Origin: Magnetococcales bacterium
GTDB taxonomy: Bacteria > Pseudomonadota > Magnetococcia > Magnetococcales > Magnetaquicoccaceae
Reading direction: 5' to 3'
DNA length: 50,149 nucleotides
NCBI GenBank assembly: GCA_011089965.1
Contig: JAANAU010000027.1
Location: forward strand, 1 to 50,149
Shown here in pieces: positions 7,648 to 16,494 of this stretch (positions are counted from its first letter, which is position 1; every line of letters starts with the position of its first letter). The translations under genes were made by a program, and so were the position numbers. The notes beneath the pieces are model-generated. The model had not been told where the DNA came from and searched no databases. It saw nothing but the letters and a program-made list of their open reading frames with translations.

Positions 7648-9585
7648 TCAAAACACCAGATCGCTTTCCGGCAAGGTCTTGCGGATGGCGGCACGCACCA
7701 TTTCGTTGCCAAAGGAGAGGAAACGTCTGGCGCCACGCTCGGTCACCTTGAGCACTCCCGCTTGATACAGATGGGTGATGGCCGCCTCGGACGCCTGCAT
7801 GTCCCCATGCAGATCCCAGTCAAGATAGTGCTCCATGGGGATCTCGGCATCACCGGCAGCCAGGGCACGCAGCACCTTCCAGTCCACACCGGCCAGGGCA
7901 TGCAGCCGTTCCATCACCATGGCCAGCAGCGCGTTCGGAAACAGATCATGAGCAGCCATGGTGTCGTGCAGCAGTGAACGTTTCATATTGGCCAGATGGT
8001 TGGCGATCTCCACGGCAAACAGCGGCACGCCCCGACTCCACTCCAGCAACAGATCGATCTGCGCCGCATCCAGTCGTTTGGCCACCGGCATCTGTTTGAG
8101 CAGACGCAGGATCTCCCGGTTGGGCAGGCGCAACAACGAGATCACCCCCAGATCCGCATGATGGGTCAAGGTGCGCAGTTCCGCCTTGCGACCAGCGCCG
8201 ATCAGCCACACATGGCTTTTGGACAACCGGGTGGCCAGCGCAGGAAACAGCAGACGCGATACCGGATCCAGCCATTGGAGGTTGTCCAGAAACACCACCA
8301 CGGCCCCGGTCTGGAAGGAGGCCACCATACCCACCAGAAACCCCAACAGATCCTCATACAGAGGATCTCCCGCCTGGATACGCGGGGGAGGTTCCCGTTC
8401 CAAAGTCAGCGCCAGAAAGCGCTCTCCGCCCCGCTGGATCGGGGGCGGCAATTGACGGCACCACTGTTGGATCCGTTCCAGGCGTTCGGCACGGGTCAGG
8501 GTCGGCTCACATCCGGCCAGACTCTCCACAACCGGTACAAAAGGATGCAAAGGAATCATGCGCAGTACGGTATGACAGCTCCCCTGCAACCAGCGGGTAT
8601 CTTTGCGGCTGCGGGTTTCGATCTGCAACTGTCTGACCAGACGGGTCTCTCCAAAACCGGCTTCGCCGACCACCAGTGTGGATTCGGAACGACCCTGCAA
8701 CACCAGGCCCAGACGACGGTGCAGCTCATCCAGTTCCGTATCCCGCCCGACAAACGGCGCATCGCGACCGGCCTGATCCCCGCGATACCAGGCGTGGCTG
8801 GAAAGGGTGGCACATCCCGGAAACAACGCAGACGGCACACAGCGCCGCGCAAAAAACCGTTCCAGTTCATTCACCGCCTCCCCAGACAGATACAACCCAG
8901 GATGGATTTCGACCCGGTCCCCTTCCGGGGCATCCGAGGTGGTGAACTCACCTTGAATGGTGGTGGTCTGTCCATCGGTACAAGAGACCACCTGGACCGC
9001 ATAGATGGTGATCTCCAGGGGTATCGGCTCTTCCGGAATGTCCCCAGGAGTAGCGGTCAGTTGTTCCAGAATCAGGCCAGCACAACAAACGGCCCGCAAC
9101 GCATCATCCTCGCGCGCCCAACGCACGCCAAACAGCACCAGCGGACCTTCAATGCTCCCCTGCACCACCCCATCAAAACGCCGGGCCGCCTGGTCGCACA
9201 GTTCGCGCACCCGGCGATTCAAACGGTTGAAGCGGTCTCCGCCCAATCGATGCAACAACTCCCGCGCCGAACGCCAACGCAGCCGCACGCAATGCATCGA
9301 CTGCAAGGAGGCTGTCGAGATCGATTCTTTCTTTTCACTCCTGGGATGCACCAACTCTTCTTTGTGCAACGGGGAGAGAAAAAACGACTCCCCCTCGACC
9401 TGGGTGACCAGTTGAGCTGCCTTGGTACGATTATTGACTTTCAGGCGTCGAAAGATCTCCACCAGATGCTGCTTGACCGTACCATCGGAGATGTCCAGAC
9501 GCCGCGCCACCTCCTTGTTGCTGCATCCGGTCTGGATGAGCTTGAGGATTTCGATCTGACGCCGGGTCAGGGGCAAAGGATCCAT
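7648..9585 (-). CDS. LuxR-HTH / cyclase-like / AAA-ATPase regulator with altered Walker A
   Basis: A 645-residue regulator. Residues 5-62 form a LuxR-type helix-turn-helix (LTRRQIEILKLIQTGCSNKE, VARRLDISDGTVKQHLVEIF). Residues 98-240 resemble a degenerate nucleotide-cyclase homology domain, and from about 279 (FVGRDTELDELHRRL) there is a MalT/AAA-16-type ATPase with Walker B-like VVVFLDNLQWLD. The helix-turn-helix is at the N-terminus, opposite to MalT and LAL regulators. Walker A reads GEAGFGET at 307-314: the catalytic lysine is Glu 313 (GAG at 8649-8647), so ATP hydrolysis is doubtful. It follows the second HlyD gene by 26 bases and probably controls the secretion operon; its inducer is unknown. 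Confidence 0.8.
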   Translation of the reverse strand: MDPLPLTRRQIEILKLIQTGCSNKEVARRLDISDGTVKQHLVEIFRRLKVNNRTKAAQLVTQVEGESFFLSPLHKEELVHPRSEKKESISTASLQSMHCVRLRWRSARELLHRLGGDRFNRLNRRVRELCDQAARRFDGVVQGSIEGPLVLFGVRWAREDDALRAVCCAGLILEQLTATPGDIPEEPIPLEITIYAVQVVSCTDGQTTTIQGEFTTSDAPEGDRVEIHPGLYLSGEAVNELERFFARRCVPSALFPGCATLSSHAWYRGDQAGRDAPFVGRDTELDELHRRLGLVLQGRSESTLVVGEAGFGETRLVRQLQIETRSRKDTRWLQGSCHTVLRMIPLHPFVPVVESLAGCEPTLTRAERLERIQQWCRQLPPPIQRGGERFLALTLEREPPPRIQAGDPLYEDLLGFLVGMVASFQTGAVVVFLDNLQWLDPVSRLLFPALATRLSKSHVWLIGAGRKAELRTLTHHADLGVISLLRLPNREILRLLKQMPVAKRLDAAQIDLLLEWSRGVPLFAVEIANHLANMKRSLLHDTMAAHDLFPNALLAMVMERLHALAGVDWKVLRALAAGDAEIPMEHYLDWDLHGDMQASEAAITHLYQAGVLKVTERGARRFLSFGNEMVRAAIRKTLPESDLVF

Positions 9586-9611
9586 GATGCACTCCGCCAG
9601 TTGCTGCGCAT

Positions 9612-10973
9612 TCAGGAATGGACCGAGAAATGGCTCTTCAACGTCTGCCAGATCGTTTTCAAACCCTCCCAGAAAGAGATGGTGCGTTCCGGACGGGTCA
9701 ACGGATTCAGTATGTAAGACAAAATGGAACGGCTGCCCGAGATGATGTCGGCATCGGCCTTCATACCGGGCAGAATGGCCAATCCCGCCTTCGGGTCACC
9801 GATAAAGGGTTGATCGGGTTTGACGATCCCCTTGTAGGAGAAGGTACCCTCCTGGTTGCTCTGGGTAAAGGGGGAAACCGCAACCAGCCTGCCGCTCACG
9901 CCGCCAAAACGGCTGAAATCATAACTGCTCACCCGAATGGCCACGCTCTGTCCCGGGTGGACAAATCCGACATCCTTGGGAGTGATTTGCAACGCCAGTT
10001 GCAGATCATCGGCCAGGGGCACGATCTCCATCAGGACATCGCGCGAATTGAAGACCCCACCCACGGTCCGCACGCGGGTATCCTGCACCCGACCATGGAT
10101 CGGGGCCAGGACATCCAGATTGTGCCTCCGGTCCCGCAGCCGTTCCAGCAGGGTTTCCACCTGCATGATCTCGTTGCGGATCGTCCCAAGCTCCTGATTG
10201 GCCTGATTGGCCAACTCCTTTTCATAATGGGATCTCTTGGCCAACACCTCTTCCAGGGCCGACTGATTCTGTTGGATCTGCACACGCAAGGTTCTGCTTT
10301 TGCCGGTGCTGTCCAGATAGACCCGTTTGGACTCCAGTTGGGAAAGACGCGAAACCAGGTTCTTCTTGCCCAGATTCTCCTGCAACTCCATCAAATCGGC
10401 ATTGACTGCGACACTTTTTTCCATGTTGCGCAGATTCTGGGTTGCCAACTCGATTTCGGTACGTTTCTGCTGAATCTGGGTATCGAAGACCCAGAGGCTC
10501 TTCTGTCGCACCTGGTTCTGGGTCTCCAGAAAGGCGCGCTGCTCCCGCACCACATCGGAATATTTCTCTGAAATGGCAGAAAAATCAGGCTCAATCCCCT
10601 TCAGAAACGCATCCTGCCGGATGGCGCGCGCCTTCAGCCCCATCAACCGGGCTTCAGCCTGTTTCGCTTCGGCATCGGTCATGGCATTTTTCAGACGTAC
10701 CAACACGACCCCTTTGTCCACGATCTGACCATTGACCGCCAGAATCTCGGTCACGATCCCCCCTTCCGGGGGATAGACGCGCTGCACACCCTGGATGGGC
10801 AGAAACTCGCCCGAGGCCTTGACGGCTTCGTTGACATGGATCGTGGCCGTCAACCACAACAGAAACAGCGTGCCCAACAAGGTGACGGTCAAGATGGCCT
10901 TGACCTGCCAGGAGACCCCGGTCTCCTCCAGGATATGGGCCTCGCTGAGATGTCTGGAAAACCGGTTCAACAT
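9612..10973 (-). CDS. HlyD-family type I secretion adaptor (second copy)
   Basis: A membrane-fusion protein of about 453 residues. It has one N-terminal membrane anchor (VKAILTVTLLGTLFLLWLTA), the biotinyl-lipoyl-like start (GEFLPIQGVQRVYPPEGGIV), a long periplasmic coiled coil (about residues 90-290) and a beta-barrel end (PGQSVAIRVSSYDFSRFGG, LPGMKADADIISG). Such adaptors link an inner-membrane ABC exporter to an outer-membrane TolC channel. The ATG at 10973 is preferred because GAGG lies seven bases upstream; a GTG at 10991 is an alternative. It starts 30 bases after the ABC exporter gene. Two adaptors in one operon is unusual. Confidence 0.88.
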   Translation of the reverse strand: MLNRFSRHLSEAHILEETGVSWQVKAILTVTLLGTLFLLWLTATIHVNEAVKASGEFLPIQGVQRVYPPEGGIVTEILAVNGQIVDKGVVLVRLKNAMTDAEAKQAEARLMGLKARAIRQDAFLKGIEPDFSAISEKYSDVVREQRAFLETQNQVRQKSLWVFDTQIQQKRTEIELATQNLRNMEKSVAVNADLMELQENLGKKNLVSRLSQLESKRVYLDSTGKSRTLRVQIQQNQSALEEVLAKRSHYEKELANQANQELGTIRNEIMQVETLLERLRDRRHNLDVLAPIHGRVQDTRVRTVGGVFNSRDVLMEIVPLADDLQLALQITPKDVGFVHPGQSVAIRVSSYDFSRFGGVSGRLVAVSPFTQSNQEGTFSYKGIVKPDQPFIGDPKAGLAILPGMKADADIISGSRSILSYILNPLTRPERTISFWEGLKTIWQTLKSHFSVHS

Positions 10974-11002
10974 AAGCGGCCTCGCATCCACGGAATCCGG
11001 GG

Positions 11003-14000
11003 CTAGACAAAGGATTTGGGCAACAGTTTTTCCACTTCGGCTGGCGGGGCTGCTGCACGCAGATAGCCACGATCCAGATAAAGCACAAAATCCGCCATTT
11101 TAAGGTGACTGGGACGGTGGGTCACGATAAAGACCGTGGTCCGACCACGCATCTCCTCCACGGACTGCCGAAACAATGCCTCGCTTTTGGCATCCATATT
11201 GTTGGCCGGTTCATCGAACAGCATGATCGAGCAGGGTTTCAGCAACGCACGGGCCAAAGAGAGACGTTGCCGGAATCCGGCGGACAGTTGATCGCTGCGG
11301 CTGTCTTGCAGGCGGGTATCGAAACCTCTTGGCATCTGCATCACCTCTTCGAGCAATCCAGCCCGTTCGGCAGCCCGCTGCAACTCTTCGTCGCTGGCCT
11401 CCGGACGGACCAGACGCAGATTCTGGGCCACGGTTCCAAAGAAGATCTCGCACTGCTGTGGAAGGTAGCCGATGGCATGCCGCAATTGCAAGGCATTGAT
11501 CTGACGGATATCATTATTATCAATCAAGACACTGCCTGCCTGGGGATCGTACAGACCAAGGATCAATTTGATCAAGGTGGACTTGCCCGAACCATTGGCA
11601 CCGATCACCGCCACCACCGATCCCGGGGGCACCCGGAAAGAGACACCCACCAAAGCGGGTTCGGCATCATTGGTGTAACGGAACGACACCCGGGCAAAAG
11701 CGATTTCGCCTTTGAAATCCTTGCGGGCCGCATGAACCTGACCATATCCCCGTTCCACCTTGAGATCCATCAACCGGTCAAGCTGGGTGATGCTGTTGGC
11801 GATTCCGGCAAATTTGTTGGCACCGAGAAAAAAGGTTTGCAAGGGGCCGAGGATGCGCCAGGTCAAGAGCATGGAGGCAATGACCGCACCGGTATTCTGG
11901 ACATCTGCCGAGGCCACGGTGCGCGCCGTATCGCTCATCACCCCAACTCCGGCCATCATGGTCAGCAGACGGGCCAGGGTGGTCATATGGTTGGAGATCA
12001 TGTTCAAACGGAAGGTGGCCAGGGTGGCCTTGCCGGACAGATCGCGGAAACGGTCGAACCAGATCTCTTCGGAGTGGGTGCCCTGAATGGTCTGGATCCG
12101 ACTCAAGGCTTCGGTCAGAAAGGATTGCAACTGTGAGTTGTACTGTCCGGCCAACTGGGTACGCCGCTCGATCACCGGCATGAGCGCCAGGGCCACCACC
12201 ACCATGGCGACAATCAAAAGCACCATCACCCCGATGACATGGGGACTGATGAAACTTAACACCACCAGAAACAGCAAGGTGGTGGGAATATCATACAACA
12301 GCATGGCCAACGGACCGGTCAAGATCTCGCGCACCACCTCCAGGGAGCGAATCCGCGACACCTGATTGCCGGCAGAAACCTGTTCGGTCAGACTCGAAGG
12401 CAGACCCAGAATCCGTTGCAGGATGACACTGCTCAAGGCACGTTCCAGTTTGGTGCCGATATAGGCCAACAGATGCAACCGGTGGATCCGCAACACCCCA
12501 TCCATCACCAATGCCAGGATCGTACCCACCAGCATCACCATGCCGGTGGCAATCGAACCGGTCGGGATCACGCGGTCATACACCACCATGACATAGATCG
12601 GCATGGTCGAGGCCATGAGGTTGCCGATGATGGTGATCCCCATGAGATTCCACACCAGGGCGCGAAAACGGGCCAGTTGGCTGCGTACCCAGCTCTGTTG
12701 CAGGGTCACGGTCTCCTGTTGCGAAGAGAAGAAAAAGGCGGTTCCCCGACCATGCAAAACCCCCTCACTCTCCTGGCCGGTCGCCCCATCCATGAAACGC
12801 AAACCATCCGGTTTTTTCTCCAGCACCACCACCACGCGACCCGAATGGAACACAAACAGGAACGGAGCCAGGCGGCCATCCACATGCACGATCTCACCGC
12901 GCTCCATCTTGTGTTTGAAACTCAGATTGGCCATGATGTTGCACAATCCGGTCAAGTCGAGCTGCTCCATCAGATGGGGGATCGACTCGGCCAGTTGACG
13001 GCCAGTCCCGCGCCACTCCAACCCCTCCAACAGGCTGCGCAAACACCAGATGAACGTATTGGGATTCGGCATGCGTTCCAGGTAGACGTGCCAGTCCGCA
13101 AACTGCAAACCATGCGCTGCATAGCTGTCACCAGGCAGGAGATGATCCTCCTCCTCGTCTCCTCCCCGCGCCGAATCTGCACGGCCAGAATCCCCATTTT
13201 TGACAGAATCCGTCACCTCGGTCGTGGCCGGAGGCGGTGGCGCGGCATTCAAGGCATCCATGAAATGATTCAACAACTCCAAACCACCATCCCGGAAGCG
13301 GTAACACCGATCCGTAATGCGCAACAAAGAGGGGCGTTCCGAAACCAGGATCAGGGTGCATTTGCCCTTGAGTTGCTCCAGATAATTGCGCAACAGAATA
13401 TCGCCCGCCGAGTCGATGGCGGTATTGGCCTCATCGAACAGCAGAATCTTCGGCTGTTTGACCAGGATGCGAATGATGGCAATCCGTTGAATCACACCGG
13501 CCGGCAGGATGTCCGACACCCCTTCTCCGATCTGGGTCTGATACCCTTTGGGCATGCGTGCCACAAGCGCATCCAGACCCAATTCAGCGGCAATGGTCAG
13601 AGCCAGTTCACTGCGGGAGTCATCGAACAGGGTCAGATTTTCCAACAATGTGGCATTGAACAACACACCGGTTTGCGGTACATAACCGATGGCACTATGC
13701 AACTGATCGGACAAGGTGATACGATTCATGCCATCGATCAGCACCTCGCCCTCAGTCGGCAAGACCGCTCCGGAGATCAATTTCAACAGGGTGGTCTTGC
13801 CCTCACCGCTTTTCCCGATCAATCCGATGCATTCGCCCGGACGCACGTCGAGAGAAAGATTCTTCAACACCACCTGCTCGCCCCCCACCTTGCAGGTGAT
13901 GTTCTTGAGTGCCAAGGCTCCATCGATTTCGGTCACATCACCCGTTTCGCTGGCCATCACGCGCTGCGGCAATTGAAACAGTTCGAGAATCTGCTGTTTG

Positions 14001-14911
14001 GCCAACCGGGTCGATTGCAAACGGGTCCAACCGCGCACCAGAGTCTGCAACGGTTGCAGGATGCGTCCCGCCAGCATGGTGCAGGCCGCCAGACCGCCGG
14101 TGGTCATCTCCCCCTGGATGACCGCTATCGCCCCCAATCCAACGATGATGGCGGTCGTGACCTGACCGGAAAACGAGGAGAAGACCGGAATGATGCCACC
14201 CCGGAAAATGATGTCGTAGGTGTAACGCAGACTGGAGAGTTGCAACAATTCATAGCGTCGCAGCATCAAAGGTTCCATGGCCAGGGATTTGACGGCATGG
14301 ATGCGACTTAATATTTCTGTGATGAAACTGAAGCGTCGTTGCGTCACCCGCATGTCGGTATCGAGGATGGTGCGCAGCTTTTCACCCTGAACCGTGGAAA
14401 AGATCGTGATCAAGGTCACGGTCACAATCGGCACCACCACCAGAATGCCGCCGATCTTGTAAATCATGAACAAAAACAGCACCAGAAACGGCAAATCGAA
14501 CAGAGCGATCATCGCCTGCCCAGAGTAGAGTTCGCCAATCGTGTGGATGGCGTTCATCTGTTCGATGTATTTGGCCCCATCGACCCGTTCAAACTCTCTG
14601 GGTTCGGCGAACAGCAGGCGTCTGAGCAGACGGCAACTCCCTCGATGGATGAAACGGGCACCAATCCAACCCACCACATGAGAACGCAAGGTTTGAATGG
14701 CACTCTCCACCATCAAGGCGATCAGCACGGTGATCACCAGCATGGAGAGGGTATTCAACGCCTGATTGGGAATGATACGGTTGAACACCTGCATCAACAG
14801 CAACGGCACCAACAATCCCAACAGGTTGATCAGCAGGGAGGTGACACCCAGAACCACTATCGTTCCGAATTTCCCAGCCCCTTCAGGCAATCCGCGAATA
14901 TCTTTCGGCAT
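11003..14911 (-). CDS. Tandem-fused type I secretion ABC exporter (two TMD-NBD units)
   Basis: A 1302-residue protein with two complete exporter halves. Unit 1: membrane domain about 15-300; Walker A GKSGEGKTT (366-374), Walker B ILLFDEANTAID; but the signature reads LPAGVIQR and the switch histidine is replaced (VSERPS, 523-528). A linker of about 50 residues follows. Residues about 610-735 resemble a degenerate, inactive C39-like domain of RTX exporters. Unit 2: membrane domain about 745-1045; Walker A GANGSGKST (1104-1112), signature LSAGFRQR (1209-1216), Walker B IMLFDEPANNMD, intact VTHRPS. One ATP site is therefore probably degenerate. Start at 14911 is supported by AGGGA five bases upstream; the longer frame beginning at 15157 lies within the preceding gene. 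Protein export across both membranes is inferred from the family and flanking HlyD genes. Confidence 0.9.
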   Translation of the reverse strand: MPKDIRGLPEGAGKFGTIVVLGVTSLLINLLGLLVPLLLMQVFNRIIPNQALNTLSMLVITVLIALMVESAIQTLRSHVVGWIGARFIHRGSCRLLRRLLFAEPREFERVDGAKYIEQMNAIHTIGELYSGQAMIALFDLPFLVLFLFMIYKIGGILVVVPIVTVTLITIFSTVQGEKLRTILDTDMRVTQRRFSFITEILSRIHAVKSLAMEPLMLRRYELLQLSSLRYTYDIIFRGGIIPVFSSFSGQVTTAIIVGLGAIAVIQGEMTTGGLAACTMLAGRILQPLQTLVRGWTRLQSTRLAKQQILELFQLPQRVMASETGDVTEIDGALALKNITCKVGGEQVVLKNLSLDVRPGECIGLIGKSGEGKTTLLKLISGAVLPTEGEVLIDGMNRITLSDQLHSAIGYVPQTGVLFNATLLENLTLFDDSRSELALTIAAELGLDALVARMPKGYQTQIGEGVSDILPAGVIQRIAIIRILVKQPKILLFDEANTAIDSAGDILLRNYLEQLKGKCTLILVSERPSLLRITDRCYRFRDGGLELLNHFMDALNAAPPPPATTEVTDSVKNGDSGRADSARGGDEEEDHLLPGDSYAAHGLQFADWHVYLERMPNPNTFIWCLRSLLEGLEWRGTGRQLAESIPHLMEQLDLTGLCNIMANLSFKHKMERGEIVHVDGRLAPFLFVFHSGRVVVVLEKKPDGLRFMDGATGQESEGVLHGRGTAFFFSSQQETVTLQQSWVRSQLARFRALVWNLMGITIIGNLMASTMPIYVMVVYDRVIPTGSIATGMVMLVGTILALVMDGVLRIHRLHLLAYIGTKLERALSSVILQRILGLPSSLTEQVSAGNQVSRIRSLEVVREILTGPLAMLLYDIPTTLLFLVVLSFISPHVIGVMVLLIVAMVVVALALMPVIERRTQLAGQYNSQLQSFLTEALSRIQTIQGTHSEEIWFDRFRDLSGKATLATFRLNMISNHMTTLARLLTMMAGVGVMSDTARTVASADVQNTGAVIASMLLTWRILGPLQTFFLGANKFAGIANSITQLDRLMDLKVERGYGQVHAARKDFKGEIAFARVSFRYTNDAEPALVGVSFRVPPGSVVAVIGANGSGKSTLIKLILGLYDPQAGSVLIDNNDIRQINALQLRHAIGYLPQQCEIFFGTVAQNLRLVRPEASDEELQRAAERAGLLEEVMQMPRGFDTRLQDSRSDQLSAGFRQRLSLARALLKPCSIMLFDEPANNMDAKSEALFRQSVEEMRGRTTVFIVTHRPSHLKMADFVLYLDRGYLRAAAPPAEVEKLLPKSFV

Positions 14912-14960
14912 GGGATCCCTAAACGACCACGGCCATCCGCCATTGGCAGAGGGCTTCTGA

Positions 14961-16286
14961 TTAATGTTCCTTGAACGCATCATGGATCGTATTGAACACC
15001 GGTTTCCAGAGAATTTCGATGACCCGACGCTTGTCAAGGGTGATATCGACCTGAGCAAGCATGCCAGGCAAAATGGGATTCTTGCCAGGTGTCTCTCCAA
15101 GATATCCTTTTTCCAGGGTAATAATCCCTTTATAATAGGCTTGTTTTCTCTCATCAAGCAGCGTACTGGGGGAAACCGACGTCAAGGTGCCGATGACCCG
15201 CCCGAAATAGACAAAAGAGTAACTGCTCAACTTGATGGCCACCTGCGAGCCGATCCGCACCCGGCCCACATCCTGGGGCCAGATATGGACTTCGATCTGC
15301 ATGCGGTCTTCCACGGGTACGATCTTGGCCAACACCCCTCCTGGCGGCACCACTTTGGAGGTGATGTTCACCTCCTGGGCAATTCCGGTCACCGGTGTAC
15401 GGATCTCCAGGCGAGCCACCCGATCCTCCAGCTCGACCCGTTGGGCACGCACCTGGACCAACTCATTGGTGATGCTGCTCAACTCGTCACTGGCCGCACG
15501 GCGGGCATCGGCATCCAGCTGCTTGAGACGACTCGATGTTTCCGCCAGGGCACCCTGAATGTTTTCCATCTGCTTGACGACCCGCTTGACCTCTCCTTTG
15601 GCGGTTTCATTGGACTTCAGGGTCTCCAGATAGACAATCCGCGACACCGCTTTCTTTTCCAGCAAGGTCTTGCGAATCTCCAGCATATGGTTCGTCAGGG
15701 TGACCTGCCCCCGCGCCGTCTCCAGGGCAGCCTGAAGGGATTGCAACTCGGAGCGGCGCTGTTCGATCTGCGCACGAATGATGTTTTTATTGTTTTCAAG
15801 TGTGATCACCTGCTGATGGAATACCTGGCGCTGCCCCTCGGCCAACCCCTGAAACCGGGCCGGAATGGTACAAAAATCCGGCTCTTCCTCCTGGGCAAAG
15901 GCTTTGGCGCGTATGGCACGAGCCTCCAGACCCGCGATGCGCACCTCAAGCTGTTCCAGTTCTGCCTTGACCTGAGTCCCATCCATGCGCAACAGCACAT
16001 CTCCGGCAGTGACAAGGGTATTGTCACGGATCAACACTTCATCGATAATACCCCCCTCCAGATGTTGAATCGTATGGACCGATCCGGTGGGCATCACCTG
16101 ACCCGGGGCATGGGCCACCTCTTGCAAAGGGGCCAGAAAGGCCCAGACCAGCAAGGGCAGAAAGGCCAACAGGACGATCTTCCAGGTATCGACAATCAAA
16201 GCTGGAGTGGCCACATCCCGATCATTGCCCATGATCTCCAATGGCCGGATCTGGGTAGGAATCGGTTTTTTTGGGAAAATCTTCAT
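14961..16286 (-). CDS. HlyD-family type I secretion adaptor (first copy)
   Basis: A 441-residue membrane-fusion protein: one membrane segment (WKIVLLAFLPLLVWAFLAPL, about 35-55), the lipoyl-like motif GSVHTIQHLEGGIIDEVLIR, a long coiled coil (about 105-275) and the C-terminal barrel with LPGMLAQVDITLDKR, typical of PrtE/HlyD-type adaptors. It is the first gene of the operon and lies 49 bases before the ABC exporter gene. It shares only family-level similarity with the second adaptor downstream, so the two are not a recent duplication. No strong ribosome binding site precedes the ATG. Confidence 0.92.
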   Translation of the reverse strand: MKIFPKKPIPTQIRPLEIMGNDRDVATPALIVDTWKIVLLAFLPLLVWAFLAPLQEVAHAPGQVMPTGSVHTIQHLEGGIIDEVLIRDNTLVTAGDVLLRMDGTQVKAELEQLEVRIAGLEARAIRAKAFAQEEEPDFCTIPARFQGLAEGQRQVFHQQVITLENNKNIIRAQIEQRRSELQSLQAALETARGQVTLTNHMLEIRKTLLEKKAVSRIVYLETLKSNETAKGEVKRVVKQMENIQGALAETSSRLKQLDADARRAASDELSSITNELVQVRAQRVELEDRVARLEIRTPVTGIAQEVNITSKVVPPGGVLAKIVPVEDRMQIEVHIWPQDVGRVRIGSQVAIKLSSYSFVYFGRVIGTLTSVSPSTLLDERKQAYYKGIITLEKGYLGETPGKNPILPGMLAQVDITLDKRRVIEILWKPVFNTIHDAFKEH

Positions 16287-16494
16287 ACCCGGATGCTTCT
16301 ACCTGGCGGCAAACGAAAATAACGAAACCTACTGAATATTCACACACATACCATTTTCAACCTATATTGATATCGGCTCAAGCAGGATGCAAGGTTAAGA
16401 CCATTTTTTGACTATATTTTGTTCATAAAAGCCATTCCAATATGTGATCATAAACAGATCCGACACACAAAACGCTCAGACCATCGGAAACCTC
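16287..16494. promoter_or_regulatory. Divergent promoter region, secretion operon versus kinase gene
   Basis: This AT-rich 200-base region separates the minus-strand secretion operon and the plus-strand kinase gene and must hold both promoters. On the minus strand TTGAAA followed after 16 bases by TATTCA (within about 16331-16362) is a weak sigma-70 candidate. No clear operator repeat was found. Confidence 0.35.

Noticed and set aside
7996-9717. Long plus-strand open frame of 573 codons opposite the LuxR-type regulator
   Set aside because: Opposite strand of a protein with recognisable domains. Composition is low-complexity and typical of antisense frames in GC-rich genes.
12416-14311. Long plus-strand open frame of 631 codons across the ABC exporter gene
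   Set aside because: It is the antisense shadow of the exporter gene. Its predicted protein is rich in Gln, His and Arg, has no domain and no ribosome binding site.
14911-15157. N-terminal extension of the ABC exporter frame
   Set aside because: It lies within the end of the first HlyD gene, lacks exporter sequence, and a good ribosome binding site supports the start at 14911.
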